Shown piece after piece: positions 17,840 through 26,929 of a stretch of DNA of 64,000 nt. The stretch comes from Picosynechococcus sp. PCC 7002 (GTDB lineage: Bacteria > Cyanobacteriota > Cyanobacteriia > Cyanobacteriales > MRBY01), in the NCBI RefSeq assembly GCF_963860125.1, contig NZ_CAWLFA010000001.1, positions 1,736,001-1,800,000 of the forward strand. Direction: 5' to 3'. The notes beneath the pieces were generated by a model. The model did not search any database. It saw only the letters and a list, made by a program, of their open reading frames with translations, and had not been told where the DNA came from. Position 1 is the stretch's first letter. The number at the start of each line of letters is the position of its first letter. Made by a program: the position numbers and the translations under genes.

Positions 17840-20473
17840 ATGTCTAGTGTGCCTCCTGTCCTGAGCGGAAGTGAAATTCGGTCAAAATTTCTAGAATTTT
17901 TCAACCAGCGGCAACACCCCATCCTCCCCAGTGCATCCTTGGTGCCGGAAGACCCGACGGTACTCCTCACCATTGCGGGAATGTTGCCGTTTAAGCCGAT
18001 TTTCCTCGGTCAGCAGGACGCCCCTAGCCCCCGCGCTACTACCTCCCAGAAATGTATCCGCACCAATGACATCGAAAATGTGGGCCGCACCGCCCGGCAC
18101 CATACTTTCTTTGAAATGCTGGGTAATTTTAGCTTCGGGGATTATTTCAAAGAGCAGGCGATCGCCTGGGCCTGGGAACTCTCTACGGAAGTGTTTCAGC
18201 TTGACCCGAAAAATATTGTCGTCAGTGTGTTCCGCGAAGACGATGAAGCCTTTGAAATCTGGCGTGACAAGGTCGGTGTAAATCCCAAACGCATCATCCG
18301 CATGGGAGAAGAAGATAACTTTTGGAAATCCGGGCCAACGGGGCCTTGTGGGCCTTGCTCTGAACTCTATTACGATTTCAAGCCAGAACTCGGCGATGAC
18401 AACATTGACCTAGAGGACGATACCCGGTTTATCGAGTATTACAACCTCGTCTTTATGCAATATAACCGCGACGCCGAAGGTCATTTAACACCCCTACAAA
18501 ACAAAAATATTGATACGGGGATGGGCTTGGAGCGCATGGCGCAAATCCTCCAGCAGGTGCCCAACAACTACGAAACGGATCTGATTTTTCCGATTATTGA
18601 AACGGCCGCCAAAGCCGCCGGGATTCACTACGAAAAAGCTGACGAAAAAACAAAGGTTTCCTTAAAAGTGATTGGCGACCATGTGCGTTCTGTCGTCCAC
18701 ATGATTGCCGATGGGATTACGGCCTCCAATACGGATCGGGGTTATGTGCTGCGGCGCTTAATTCGACGGGTGGTGCGTCACGGTCGACTGATCGGCATTG
18801 ACGGGAATTTTATTAACCAGGTGGCAGAAACAGCGATTCAACTCTCAGAAGCCGCCTACCCCAACACCCGCGAACGGGAAAGTTTCATTAAACAGGAATT
18901 AGAGCGGGAAGAAAACAATTTCCTCAAGACCCTCGAACGGGGCGAAAAACTCCTCGCAGATATTATCGCCAAGGAAGAAAAACAAATTTCCGGGGTCGAT
19001 GCGTTTACGCTATTCGATACCTTTGGGTTCCCCTTTGAACTCACCCAAGAAATTGCCGAAGAGAACGGTTTAACGGTCGATGCTGAAGGCTATCAAGCGG
19101 AGATGAAAAAGCAGCAGGAACGCTCTAAGGCCGCCCATGAAACCATTGACCTCACCGTCCAAGGCAGCCTTGATGAATTAGCTGAACACATCCATCCGAC
19201 GGCGTTTTTAGGCTATACGGATCTGCAATCCCAGGTCAAAATTGAAGCCGTTCTCGTGGATGGCCACCGGGTAGAAACCGCCGAAGCCGGGGTAGTGGTG
19301 CAACTGATTTGTAACCAAACACCTTTCTACGCAGAGTCTGGGGGACAAATTGGCGATCGCGGTTATTTCTCCGGCGATCAACTCGTCGTCCGCATTAACG
19401 ATGTCCAGAAAGAGTCGGGTTTCTTTGTCCACCATGGCAAGGTGGAACGGGGCAGTTTAACGGTCGGCGACACAGTTAATGCCACCATTGATCGGGCCTG
19501 CCGTCGTCGCGCCCAGGCGAATCACACCGCAACCCATTTATTGCAAGCAGCCCTGAAAAATATTGTGGATGACTCCATTTCCCAGGCGGGTTCTTTAGTG
19601 GACTTTGATCGCCTGCGGTTTGACTTTAATTGCCCCAGGGCGTTAACGGCTGCAGAATTGACTCAAATTGAGGCCCAAATCAATACTTGGATTGCCGAAG
19701 CCCACGAAGGCCAAGTGGCAGTGATGCCCATTGCGGAGGCCAAAGCGAAGGGGGCCGTGGCCATGTTCGGCGAAAAGTACGGCGAAGAAGTGCGGGTTGT
19801 GGATTTTCCTGGGGTGTCCATGGAGCTTTGTGGTGGCACCCACGTGAAAAATACCGCTGAAATTGGCCTGTTTAAAATCATTTCCGAAACGGGCATTTCT
19901 TCTGGGATCCGCCGCATTGAAGCTGTGGCTGGCCCGGCAGTACTGGAATACCTCAAGGTGCGGGATCAGGTGGTCAAAGACCTCGGCGATAAATTTAAAG
20001 CCAAACCGGAAGAAATCACCGAACGGGTAGAAAATATCCAGGCGGAACTGCGCAACACCCAAAAGGAATTAGAAAAGGTCAAAGCAGAACTGGCGATCGC
20101 CAAATCCGAAGCCCTCGTGAGCCAAGCGGAAACCGTCGGCGAATTTCAGATCCTCGTGGAAAATATGGGCGATCTCGATGCCAAGGCCCTCCAGACTGCG
20201 GCTGAACGGCTCCAACAAAAACTGGGTGAGGCAGCAGTGGTCTTGGGGTCAACCCCAGAAGATGGCAAGGTTTCCCTGGTGGCCGCCTTTAGCGAAGGGA
20301 TTTACAAAGGCAAAAAAGTACAAGCGGGTAAATTTATCGGCGGCATTGCCAAACTTTGCGGTGGTGGCGGCGGCGGTCGTCCCAACCTAGCCCAAGCCGG
20401 GGGACGGGATGCCAGTAAATTACCCGAAGCCCTCCACACTGCAAAACAGCAACTTCGTGAAACTCTAGGTTAA
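17840..20473 (+). CDS. alaS: Alanyl-tRNA synthetase
   Basis: Charges tRNA-Ala; 877 residues, the normal bacterial length. The class II catalytic core begins with SGSEIRSKFLEFF and contains TSQKCIRTNDIENVGRTARH. The editing domain has the zinc-binding HTATH and CGGTH motifs (ANHTATHLLQ and MELCGGTHV). The C-terminal domain ends with a glycine-rich CGGGGGGRPNLAQAGG segment. The gene stands alone with its own terminator at 20493-20522. Confidence 0.98.
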   Translation: MSSVPPVLSGSEIRSKFLEFFNQRQHPILPSASLVPEDPTVLLTIAGMLPFKPIFLGQQDAPSPRATTSQKCIRTNDIENVGRTARHHTFFEMLGNFSFGDYFKEQAIAWAWELSTEVFQLDPKNIVVSVFREDDEAFEIWRDKVGVNPKRIIRMGEEDNFWKSGPTGPCGPCSELYYDFKPELGDDNIDLEDDTRFIEYYNLVFMQYNRDAEGHLTPLQNKNIDTGMGLERMAQILQQVPNNYETDLIFPIIETAAKAAGIHYEKADEKTKVSLKVIGDHVRSVVHMIADGITASNTDRGYVLRRLIRRVVRHGRLIGIDGNFINQVAETAIQLSEAAYPNTRERESFIKQELEREENNFLKTLERGEKLLADIIAKEEKQISGVDAFTLFDTFGFPFELTQEIAEENGLTVDAEGYQAEMKKQQERSKAAHETIDLTVQGSLDELAEHIHPTAFLGYTDLQSQVKIEAVLVDGHRVETAEAGVVVQLICNQTPFYAESGGQIGDRGYFSGDQLVVRINDVQKESGFFVHHGKVERGSLTVGDTVNATIDRACRRRAQANHTATHLLQAALKNIVDDSISQAGSLVDFDRLRFDFNCPRALTAAELTQIEAQINTWIAEAHEGQVAVMPIAEAKAKGAVAMFGEKYGEEVRVVDFPGVSMELCGGTHVKNTAEIGLFKIISETGISSGIRRIEAVAGPAVLEYLKVRDQVVKDLGDKFKAKPEEITERVENIQAELRNTQKELEKVKAELAIAKSEALVSQAETVGEFQILVENMGDLDAKALQTAAERLQQKLGEAAVVLGSTPEDGKVSLVAAFSEGIYKGKKVQAGKFIGGIAKLCGGGGGGRPNLAQAGGRDASKLPEALHTAKQQLRETLG

Positions 20474-20492
20474 GCTCACACCCCAATCGTCG

Positions 20493-20522
20493 AGATGGGT
20501 CGGATTCTGGCCCATCTTTTTT
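20493..20522 (+). terminator. Rho-independent terminator of alaS
   Basis: AGATGGG (20493-20499) pairs with CCCATCT (20511-20517) over an 11-nt loop and runs into six T residues. It lies 20 bp after the alaS stop and just before the end of the convergent YqgF-like gene. Confidence 0.85.
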
Positions 20523-20527
20523 GCTGT

Positions 20528-20929
20528 TTAGGTTGGGTTGAGATAGCGTTCGACCAATAAAATCGCCACAATATCGTCAATGGGTCGGGGAGGTAAGCGC
20601 ATTCCCTGGGGAAGCAATCTCTGGAACAAATTGGGCGGATACATCTGCCAATAGCGATCGCGGGCTTCGAGGGTGCTATTGCGTTCATTGACAAAGGCGA
20701 TCGCCATGTCTGGGGGCAAAACAGCGGTAAGCTTTTGATGCCATTCTTTAGCCGTCGTTTGATTGCCCATGACCACCAGGGAAACACCATACCTTTGGCA
20801 CCATTCCTTGGCGATGTTGGGCGCTTGATCCGCTGCAATGACGCCATGGTTCAACAATTGCCCTTGGTCATCCAGCGCCGCAAGGCCACATTTGTCACGG
20901 CCTGGGTCAAACCCAAGATAAACGCTCAT
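20528..20929 (-). CDS. YqgF/RuvC-like RNase H-fold protein
   Basis: A 133-residue protein with the RNase H-fold nuclease layout of the YqgF/RuvX family: first acidic strand YLGFDPGRDKCGLAALD, a central NERNSTLEARDRYW with Glu, and the late acidic RPIDDIVAILLVERYL. RuvX/YqgF processes pre-16S rRNA in other bacteria. This divergent short form is probably a second, cyanobacteria-specific copy, so a nuclease on RNA or branched DNA is only inferred. It starts 14 bp after the end of the DUF3084 gene and is likely cotranscribed with it. Confidence 0.8.
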   Translation of the reverse strand: MSVYLGFDPGRDKCGLAALDDQGQLLNHGVIAADQAPNIAKEWCQRYGVSLVVMGNQTTAKEWHQKLTAVLPPDMAIAFVNERNSTLEARDRYWQMYPPNLFQRLLPQGMRLPPRPIDDIVAILLVERYLNPT

Positions 20930-20943
20930 GTACTCTTCTTGTC

Positions 20944-22314
20944 CTATTGTCTGATGACGATTCTACCGTTACTGAGGCCCACTAATTCTAAGCGGAGGGG
21001 GCCAGCCGTAAAACCATTTTCGATGGCGATCGCCCGAATTTCTGTCACGGGTTCTGGTGAGTTGTTGAGGGCTTCGACAAAATTGATAATGTGACCGACA
21101 TTGCCATCTTTAACTTGAATATCTCCGAGAACCCCGGCTCGCCGCGCCCGGAATTGCGCTGCCCCCAACAGAAAATCCACTGGACGCCGGGCCGCAGTAG
21201 GATTTTGTACACTCAGCTCCTCTAGGGACAAAGTGGCAATCACTTCCCCGGCGCGAAAAACCTGCTCATTTAAAGTCACATCCGCAAACACTTGGACGGA
21301 ACCTTCCCCCTGGAGGTAGTTCCCCGCCGCCAGGAGGCGCACCACGTAGTCCCGACCATCGGCAATTTGCCCTAGGAGTTGTTGCACTTGGGCATTGGTA
21401 ATTTGCACCACCCGCGCCTCAAAGTCAGGATTAACGCCTCCGGTGGCAATGATCGCGTTGCGATTCGCTTCCCGGAGCAGCTGATCAACGGCTTGGCTGG
21501 CTGCTTTGGGATCAATAATCCGCACCACCCCAAAGGCTAAAACTTGCCCTGTGGTGAGGGCGACATTCCCACTCCGGAAATTGATGTAGTTGGCTTCGAG
21601 GATATCAATTTGCTGTTCTAGGGAGCCAATCTGATTTTCTAGGCCCGTGAGCACTTGATCTTTTTGGGCGATCGCCTGGTCGAGTTGGGCAATGCGACCA
21701 TCGCGCTGGTTGATCTCGGCTTGGAGCTCACTTTGTTGGGCTTCTAGGGCTTCGATCTGCTGGGAGCGTTCCTCAATAATGGTGTTTTGTTGATTGAGCT
21801 GGGCGCGGAGGGTTTCACTTTGGGCTTGGAGGCGATCGCGCTGTTGCCGCAAGGTCGTTTGCTCTGTGGTGAGCGCATTAATATCAGCCTGAAGTTCGCT
21901 GGCTTGTTCCCGAAAACCCGCCAGTTGAGTTTGGGCCGTTTCAAATTTTGCTTCAATCTCCTGTAAATCTTGTTCTGCTTCTAGGCGATCATCCCTCGCG
22001 GCCTGTAACTCTTTTTCAATCTTTTCCTTTTCCGCCGTCACATCCATCAACTCTTGCCGCCGCTGGGCGAGGATTTCATCCAACTGAAAAACCCCCTGGC
22101 GCAAGGACTTGCTCAAGCCAAACAATAACCCCAAGGTGCTAGCTGCGATCACTGTTCCCGTCATTACCGTGACGACCACCGCCGTCTGTTTTGGCCGCAG
22201 ATTAAATAATGTAAGCCGCGCTTTGCCGACCTTACTACCAAGGCGATCGCCCAGTGCCGCCAGGATGCCCCCCAAGATTAAAACTGAAAAGATTAGTACA
22301 AAAGCACTGGTCAT
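20944..22314 (-). CDS. DUF3084 domain protein (membrane-anchored coiled coil)
   Basis: A 456-residue protein conserved across cyanobacteria. Residues 1-25 and about 42-70 are hydrophobic and flank a basic RLTLFNLRPKQTAVV segment, a hallmark of DUF3084. Residues about 85-245 are a long Gln/Glu-rich coiled coil. The C-terminal part (about 250-456) is a mixed globular domain with VLAFGVVRIIDPKAASQAVD. It should be anchored in a membrane with the coiled coil on one side. The function is unknown. It is the first gene of a probable two-gene unit with the YqgF-like nuclease. Confidence 0.88.
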   Translation of the reverse strand: MTSAFVLIFSVLILGGILAALGDRLGSKVGKARLTLFNLRPKQTAVVVTVMTGTVIAASTLGLLFGLSKSLRQGVFQLDEILAQRRQELMDVTAEKEKIEKELQAARDDRLEAEQDLQEIEAKFETAQTQLAGFREQASELQADINALTTEQTTLRQQRDRLQAQSETLRAQLNQQNTIIEERSQQIEALEAQQSELQAEINQRDGRIAQLDQAIAQKDQVLTGLENQIGSLEQQIDILEANYINFRSGNVALTTGQVLAFGVVRIIDPKAASQAVDQLLREANRNAIIATGGVNPDFEARVVQITNAQVQQLLGQIADGRDYVVRLLAAGNYLQGEGSVQVFADVTLNEQVFRAGEVIATLSLEELSVQNPTAARRPVDFLLGAAQFRARRAGVLGDIQVKDGNVGHIINFVEALNNSPEPVTEIRAIAIENGFTAGPLRLELVGLSNGRIVIRQ

Positions 22315-22366
22315 TTAACAAAAAGGTGACATCCAAACACACAAGTATGACTTCTCTACTTTAGCG

Positions 22367-23098
22367 TTAAGCGAACTGTTGACTCAGGTTTACGGGGTCA
22401 TGGACGGTAATTTTTTTCTTATAAATCGAAATCATGTCCTGTTCCCGGAGTTCTCCCAGGAGGCGCGTTACTGTCACCCGTGTCGAACCAATTGCTTCGG
22501 CGATCGCCTGGTGGGACAGTTTGAGATCAATGCGAATCCCCTCATCGGTCGGCACCCCAAAATCTCGACAGAGAATTAACAAGAAACTCACCAGACGTGA
22601 CCCCATATCCCGGTGGGCCAGGGTTTCAATCATCATCTCCGTTTGTAAAATCCGTGACGACAGCCCCTTTAGCATTAACATTGCTAATTCTGGGTGCTCA
22701 TTAAGCGCCTTTTGCACCTGCTCAATGGGAGCCGATAACAGTTCCACAGGAGTAAAAGCCACCGCATGGTAAAAGCGATCCGACTTTTGTCCCGTGAGTA
22801 GCGATAAAACCCCAAAGACACTATTCTCCCGGAGCAGGGCCACCGTAATTTCTTCCCCCGCTTCATAGACCCGAGACAGCCGGACAGCTCCTTTCAGAAG
22901 AAAATAAACCCGTTCCGCTGGGTCCCCCGGAAAAAAGATCGTCTTGCCCCGGTCATAGTTCTCCACAACAGGTGGGAAGGGGCCACTGTGAAACTGACGA
23001 AACGCTGTCGCAAGGTCTGTAATTTGAGTCGCAGGTAGTTCAGGCACTGGATTGGCAGAAGAGAAAGGAGGTTGGTTGAAATCAGGGTTGTACATCAT
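22367..23098 (-). CDS. ntcA: NtcA global nitrogen regulator
   Basis: CRP/FNR-family activator that senses 2-oxoglutarate and switches on ammonium-repressible nitrogen assimilation genes. From PPVVENYDRGKTIFFPGDPA onward the sequence is almost identical to known NtcA, including the effector domain with RENSVFGVLSLLTG, the long dimer helix and the helix-turn-helix LSHQAIAEAIGSTRVTVTRL. From tandem ATGs at 23098/23095 the protein has 243/242 residues, about 20 more than usual. A GTG at 23047 would give 226 residues, the typical length, but has no clear ribosome site. It is divergent from fabI over a 280-bp gap. Confidence 0.97.
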   Translation of the reverse strand: MMYNPDFNQPPFSSANPVPELPATQITDLATAFRQFHSGPFPPVVENYDRGKTIFFPGDPAERVYFLLKGAVRLSRVYEAGEEITVALLRENSVFGVLSLLTGQKSDRFYHAVAFTPVELLSAPIEQVQKALNEHPELAMLMLKGLSSRILQTEMMIETLAHRDMGSRLVSFLLILCRDFGVPTDEGIRIDLKLSHQAIAEAIGSTRVTVTRLLGELREQDMISIYKKKITVHDPVNLSQQFA

Positions 23099-23197
23099 AG
23101 ATTCTGTTGGGCAACAGTTCCCCACCGTGATGGGTGAAATATCAGCGCTCAGTGTGCAGAGACCATGAGCATTCCCCTTAAACTAAATCTTACTCTG

Positions 23198-23213
23198 GTA
23201 TAGTATTTTGTAC
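23198..23213. promoter_or_regulatory. Possible NtcA-like half-site pair upstream of ntcA
   Basis: GTA (23198-23200) and TAC (23211-23213) are separated by 10 bp in the ntcA-fabI gap. The NtcA consensus is GTA-N8-TAC, and ntcA is autoregulated in several cyanobacteria. The spacing here is 10 and no TAN3T box sits at the expected 22 bp downstream on the ntcA side, so the match is weak. Confidence 0.25.
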
Positions 23214-23378
23214 TTTTTGCTTCAAAATAATTATGGATTTCTGGGTTAGTTCCCAGGCATTTTGCAGAATTTTCCCTGATTTGCCCTAAAGTAGCCGTTT
23301 GCATCGAAGTCACCAGAGCGCGAAGATAATATACGCTGGCTTCTTGGCTTTAATTTTTTATACTTTTTGAGAACCCAT

Positions 23379-24155
23379 ATGCTTGATTTAACCGGAAAAA
23401 ATGCCCTAGTCACTGGGATTGCAAATAATAAGTCCATTGCCTGGGGGATCGCCCAACAATTACATGCCGCCGGGGCAAATATTGGGGTTACCTATCTCCC
23501 CGATGATAAGGGACGGTTCGAGAAAAAAGTAGGTGAGCTTGTGGCGCCCCTCAACCCTTCCCTTTTTCTCCCCTGTAATGTGCAGGATGATGCCCAGGTG
23601 GATCAAGTGTTTGAGTCTGTCAAAAAAGAGTGGGGCAAGTTAGATATTTTGATCCATTGCCTTGCCTTTGCGAACCGCGAAGATTTGACGGGTGATTTTA
23701 GTGATACTTCACGGGATGGGTTTAATACGGCCCTTGACATTAGTGCCTATTCTTTAACGCGTCTGGCCCGGGGGGCTAAAACCGTGATGACCGAAGGGGG
23801 CGCCATTGTGACCCTGACTTATTTGGGTGGGGTGAAAGTCATCCCTAATTACAATGTGATGGGTGTGGCAAAGTCGGCCCTTGAAATGAGTGTGCGTTAC
23901 CTCGCGGCGGATCTGGGCCCCAGTAATATTCGCGTGAATGCCATTTCGGCTGGCCCGATCCGGACTTTGGCGTCTTCAGCGGTGGGCGGCATCCTCGATA
24001 TGATTCACCATGTGGAAGCCACGGCTCCTTTGCGTCGGACTGTGACCCAAAAGGAAGTGGGTAATGCGGCGGCTTTCTTGTGTAGCGATCTTTCTAGCGG
24101 GGTCACGGGTCAAGTGCTCTATGTGGATTCTGGCTACGAAATTATGGGGATGTAA
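23379..24155 (+). CDS. fabI: Enoyl-[acyl-carrier-protein] reductase (NADH)
   Basis: Reduces trans-2-enoyl-ACP in the last step of each cycle of fatty acid elongation (type II FAS). 258 residues from the ATG at 23379, the normal FabI length. It is a short-chain dehydrogenase fold with LDLTGKNALVTGIANNKSIA for NAD binding and the FabI-type catalytic Tyr-x6-Lys in NYNVMGVAKSALEMS. The C-terminus GQVLYVDSGYEIMGM is typical. A four-codon extension to a TTG at 23367 is unlikely. A terminator follows at 24187-24218. Confidence 0.97.
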   Translation: MLDLTGKNALVTGIANNKSIAWGIAQQLHAAGANIGVTYLPDDKGRFEKKVGELVAPLNPSLFLPCNVQDDAQVDQVFESVKKEWGKLDILIHCLAFANREDLTGDFSDTSRDGFNTALDISAYSLTRLARGAKTVMTEGGAIVTLTYLGGVKVIPNYNVMGVAKSALEMSVRYLAADLGPSNIRVNAISAGPIRTLASSAVGGILDMIHHVEATAPLRRTVTQKEVGNAAAFLCSDLSSGVTGQVLYVDSGYEIMGM

Positions 24156-24186
24156 TGTCCTGGTTTAGTGGCGATCGCCCTTGGGT

Positions 24187-24218
24187 TCCCCCTCAGTGAT
24201 AGGGGGATTTTGTTTTTT
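24187..24218 (+). terminator. Rho-independent terminator of fabI
   Basis: TCCCCCT (24187-24193) pairs with AGGGGGA (24201-24207) over a 7-nt loop, followed by TTTTGTTTTTT. It lies between fabI and rsmH, ending 14 bp before the rsmH start, so rsmH either has a promoter overlapping it or depends on read-through. Confidence 0.78.
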
Positions 24219-24231
24219 ATTGGATAGGTTC

Positions 24232-25104
24232 ATGGCGGCAGAGTTTAAACATATTTCGGTATTGAAAGAAGAGTTGGTAGCAGGTTTGGGAGTGAAACCG
24301 GAAGGCCATTACTTAGATGTGACCCTGGGTGGTGGTGGCCATACAGAATTGATTTTGCAGCAATATCCCGATGTGCGGGTGACGGGGGTAGACCGAGATA
24401 GCCAGGCGATCGCCGCAGCGTCAGAACGATTAAAATCCTTTGGCGATCGCTTCCGGGCGGTGCGGTCAAATTTTGGTGAATATCAGCCCCAGGGAGAAAA
24501 ATTTGACGGGATTATCGCTGATCTTGGGGTGAGTTCGGTGCAATTTGATCAAGGCGATCGCGGCTTTAGTTTTCGTTTTGATGCCCCCTTGGATATGCGC
24601 ATGGATCAACAACAGACATTAACAGCGGCGGATATTGTCAACACCTATGAGGAAAAGGCGTTGGCGAATTTGTTCTATGAGTATGGTGATGAACGATTGT
24701 CACGACAAATTGCGAAAAAAATAGTCATGAAACGCCCGATTCAGACAACTAAAGAACTAGAAGAAATTGTGTTTTATACCTATCATCCCAAGGCTAGAAA
24801 AGTGAAAATTCATCCGGCAACAAGGGTCTTTCAAGCATTACGTATTGCCGTCAATGGTGAACTCGATGCACTGCAATATCTATTAGTCAATGCCCCCCAA
24901 TGGCTTAAGCCCCAAGGCCGATTAGGGATTATTAGTTTCCATAGTTTAGAAGATCGTCTCGTCAAAAATGCCTTTCGGCAGCGGGACATTTGGCGGATTC
25001 TAACAAAAAAACCAATGGTTGCCAGTGAAACGGAAATCAACCAAAATCCTCGGGCACGATCCGCAAAATTACGCTTTGCCGAGTTGAAAGAAACAACAGA
25101 ATAG
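24232..25104 (+). CDS. rsmH: 16S rRNA (cytosine-1402-N4)-methyltransferase RsmH
   Basis: Methylates N4 of C1402 in 16S rRNA using SAM; 290 residues from the ATG at 24232. It begins with EFKHISVLKEELV, followed by the SAM-binding LDVTLGGGGHTELIL. Further hallmarks are IADLGVSSVQFDQGDRGFSF and PLDMRMDQ, and the C-terminal IISFHSLEDRLVKNAFR and NPRARSAKLRFAE. The frame is open upstream to 24181, but this overlaps the fabI terminator. It is not in a cell-division cluster here, as usual for cyanobacteria. Confidence 0.96.
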   Translation: MAAEFKHISVLKEELVAGLGVKPEGHYLDVTLGGGGHTELILQQYPDVRVTGVDRDSQAIAAASERLKSFGDRFRAVRSNFGEYQPQGEKFDGIIADLGVSSVQFDQGDRGFSFRFDAPLDMRMDQQQTLTAADIVNTYEEKALANLFYEYGDERLSRQIAKKIVMKRPIQTTKELEEIVFYTYHPKARKVKIHPATRVFQALRIAVNGELDALQYLLVNAPQWLKPQGRLGIISFHSLEDRLVKNAFRQRDIWRILTKKPMVASETEINQNPRARSAKLRFAELKETTE

Positions 25105-25183
25105 GCGAGCTAATTAATTCAATAAGATAGAAAAAGCTATCACACAAGTCGGTTTTGTACATTAAGTTTGATCGTCATTAAAA

Positions 25184-26143
25184 ATGAGACAAATTCTAGA
25201 AGGAATAATCAGTCTGATTGAAGCCCTGATAACTTGGCCTAGCTTATTCTTCTATATAGCCATAAAGTATCACAAAGAATTTCGTGCAATTCTCAATAGA
25301 TTAGAAAGCGCAAAATTTGGTGATGCAGAAATTTCCTTAAGTAAAAAACAAACAGAAAAGGCCATTGATAAAACCTTAGAAGAATTTTCTAAAGATATCA
25401 TGACTCCAATAATTCAAAGCCTAGCACCAAATGAAGCTTCAAACACTAACAAAAATCGATATTTAAAAAACAATAATGGAGAGATAAATACGGCTTCTTT
25501 TTCAGTACAAATTGGTGACGTAGACGGTGATGGTAGGGATGAATTTGTTATTTCGAGTATGGAAGGCCTCTACTGGTGTCGCGTGAGAATTTTTAAGCCT
25601 ATCTTGGAATTTAGAGAACAAGAAATAAAAACATATTTTGAAATGATTGGTGAAATCTGCCCTGTAAATTTCCTAGAAGACGTAAGTGATATAGATAGAG
25701 ACGCATATGCTGAAATCATTGTAAATGAAGATAATAAAAGCTCAGGTCTCCCGCATGCTGCTGGACATAGAGACCGGGTAGTCTATAAATTTAGAGATGG
25801 TCAACTATATGAATTTTCAAGAGAGGAAATTCCACGATTGAATACTCAGTTTGAGATGAATAAATTTGCAGAAAAGTCTTTTCGAGAAAAAGACAAAATA
25901 ATGAATGATATCATTGACAACCTTCTATCTGAATTTGAGGAAAATAAAGATCTAATTGAATTAATAAAAGAATCACAAAATGCTTGGCTAATATATCGAG
26001 AAAAGCAAGCGAGAATTTGGTCTGAAATTGTCAAAGGAGGCTCGATGTATGCAATGATCTATTGTAATCATATGGCTAGGCTTACAGATCAAAGAATAGA
26101 CGAGATGAATAACTTGATAGATCGTGAAGAAGGTTGTTTTTGA
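25184..26143 (+). CDS. LprI/DUF1311-like protein with VCBS-type calcium-site motifs
   Basis: A 319-residue protein I do not recognise as a whole. Residues 1-30 contain a hydrophobic segment (ALITWPSLFFYIAI) that may anchor it in the membrane. Residues 110-124 (GDVDGDGRDEFVISS) are a VCBS/FG-GAP-like Ca-binding loop, with a degraded second copy at 166-180 (DVSDIDRDAYAEIIV). Residues 264-312 match the lysozyme-inhibitor LprI/DUF1311 pattern: W268, Y271-R272, GGS at 285-287, C294, LT at 300-301 and R304. The gene is clearly more AT-rich than its neighbours and lacks HIP1 sites, which suggests recent acquisition. Confidence 0.75.
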   Translation: MRQILEGIISLIEALITWPSLFFYIAIKYHKEFRAILNRLESAKFGDAEISLSKKQTEKAIDKTLEEFSKDIMTPIIQSLAPNEASNTNKNRYLKNNNGEINTASFSVQIGDVDGDGRDEFVISSMEGLYWCRVRIFKPILEFREQEIKTYFEMIGEICPVNFLEDVSDIDRDAYAEIIVNEDNKSSGLPHAAGHRDRVVYKFRDGQLYEFSREEIPRLNTQFEMNKFAEKSFREKDKIMNDIIDNLLSEFEENKDLIELIKESQNAWLIYREKQARIWSEIVKGGSMYAMIYCNHMARLTDQRIDEMNNLIDREEGCF

Positions 26144-26306
26144 CTTTTTGAATTCTCTTTGTTTTTGCTTATATAAAAATCCAACCTATATTAAGTCTGT
26201 ATATGAATATAAAAAACTCTCGCGTCCAAAAGTAATTGCCCTTTTTCTGAAACAGACAAGCTAAGCTGGATGCAGACAAAATTTTCTGGCGATGGGGTCT
26301 AGCGTA

Positions 26307-26888
26307 ATGAATTTCACCCTCAGTCTTCCCGATACATGCAGGCTCAGTGGCGAACAATTTTTTGAGTTGTGCCAAAACAATCCGGACTGCCGCTTTGAAC
26401 TCAGTACCCAAGGAGAATTGATTATCATGCCACCGACGGGCGGAGAAACCGGACGACGCAATATTAAGCTATCTGCCCGCCTGGAAATATGGAGTACAAC
26501 AAATCAACAAGGCGTTGCGTTTGATTCTTCCACTTGCTTTAAGTTGCCCAATGGTGCCCACCGTTCTCCAGACGCGGCCTGGGTAAGTCGTCACCGTTGG
26601 GATGCCCTCACCGCTACCGAAAAAGCGAAGTTTCCGCCCCTCTGTCCAGATTTTGTTGTGGAAATTCGTTCCCCTAGCGATCGCCTCCAAACCCTCCAGG
26701 AAAAGATGCAGGAATATCAAGACAATGGCGCAAAATTAGGCTGGCTGATTGATCCGACCACGGAGCAGGTAGAAATTTATCGAGAAAACCAAGCGTCAGA
26801 AATTTTAGAGCAACCAAATTGTCTTTCCGGAGAACAAGTTTTATTAGGCTTTGAACTCGATTTAAACCCCATTTGGCATCTGGATTGA
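26307..26888 (+). CDS. Uma2 family (DUF820) putative nuclease
   Basis: About 193 residues (ATG at 26307; an in-frame ATG at 26292 is an alternative). It shows the full Uma2 signature: GELIIMPPTGGETGRRN, RSPDAAWV, CPDFVVEIRSPSD, KMQEYQDNGAKLGWLIDP and VEIYRE. The acidic residues of PDAAW and VVEI and the later Lys fit a PD-(D/E)XK-type active site. It is closely similar to the gene at 12355-12921 and convergent with another, more distant Uma2 gene only 41 bp away. The biological role of these proteins is not known. Confidence 0.87.
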   Translation: MNFTLSLPDTCRLSGEQFFELCQNNPDCRFELSTQGELIIMPPTGGETGRRNIKLSARLEIWSTTNQQGVAFDSSTCFKLPNGAHRSPDAAWVSRHRWDALTATEKAKFPPLCPDFVVEIRSPSDRLQTLQEKMQEYQDNGAKLGWLIDPTTEQVEIYRENQASEILEQPNCLSGEQVLLGFELDLNPIWHLD

Positions 26889-26929
26889 TTATTTTTGGGG
26901 ATATTGGGCCGTAAAGGTCTGGATTGCTT

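Noticed and set aside
20476..20847. A 123-codon minus-strand ORF overlapping the YqgF-like gene
   Set aside because: It is the same strand but another frame; the overlapping 133-residue ORF has the RNase H-fold acids and the expected start, so this is a shadow.
23198..23213. A true NtcA site before ntcA
   Set aside because: The half-sites are 10 bp apart rather than 8 and no -10 box lies at the required distance. I kept it only as a low-confidence feature.
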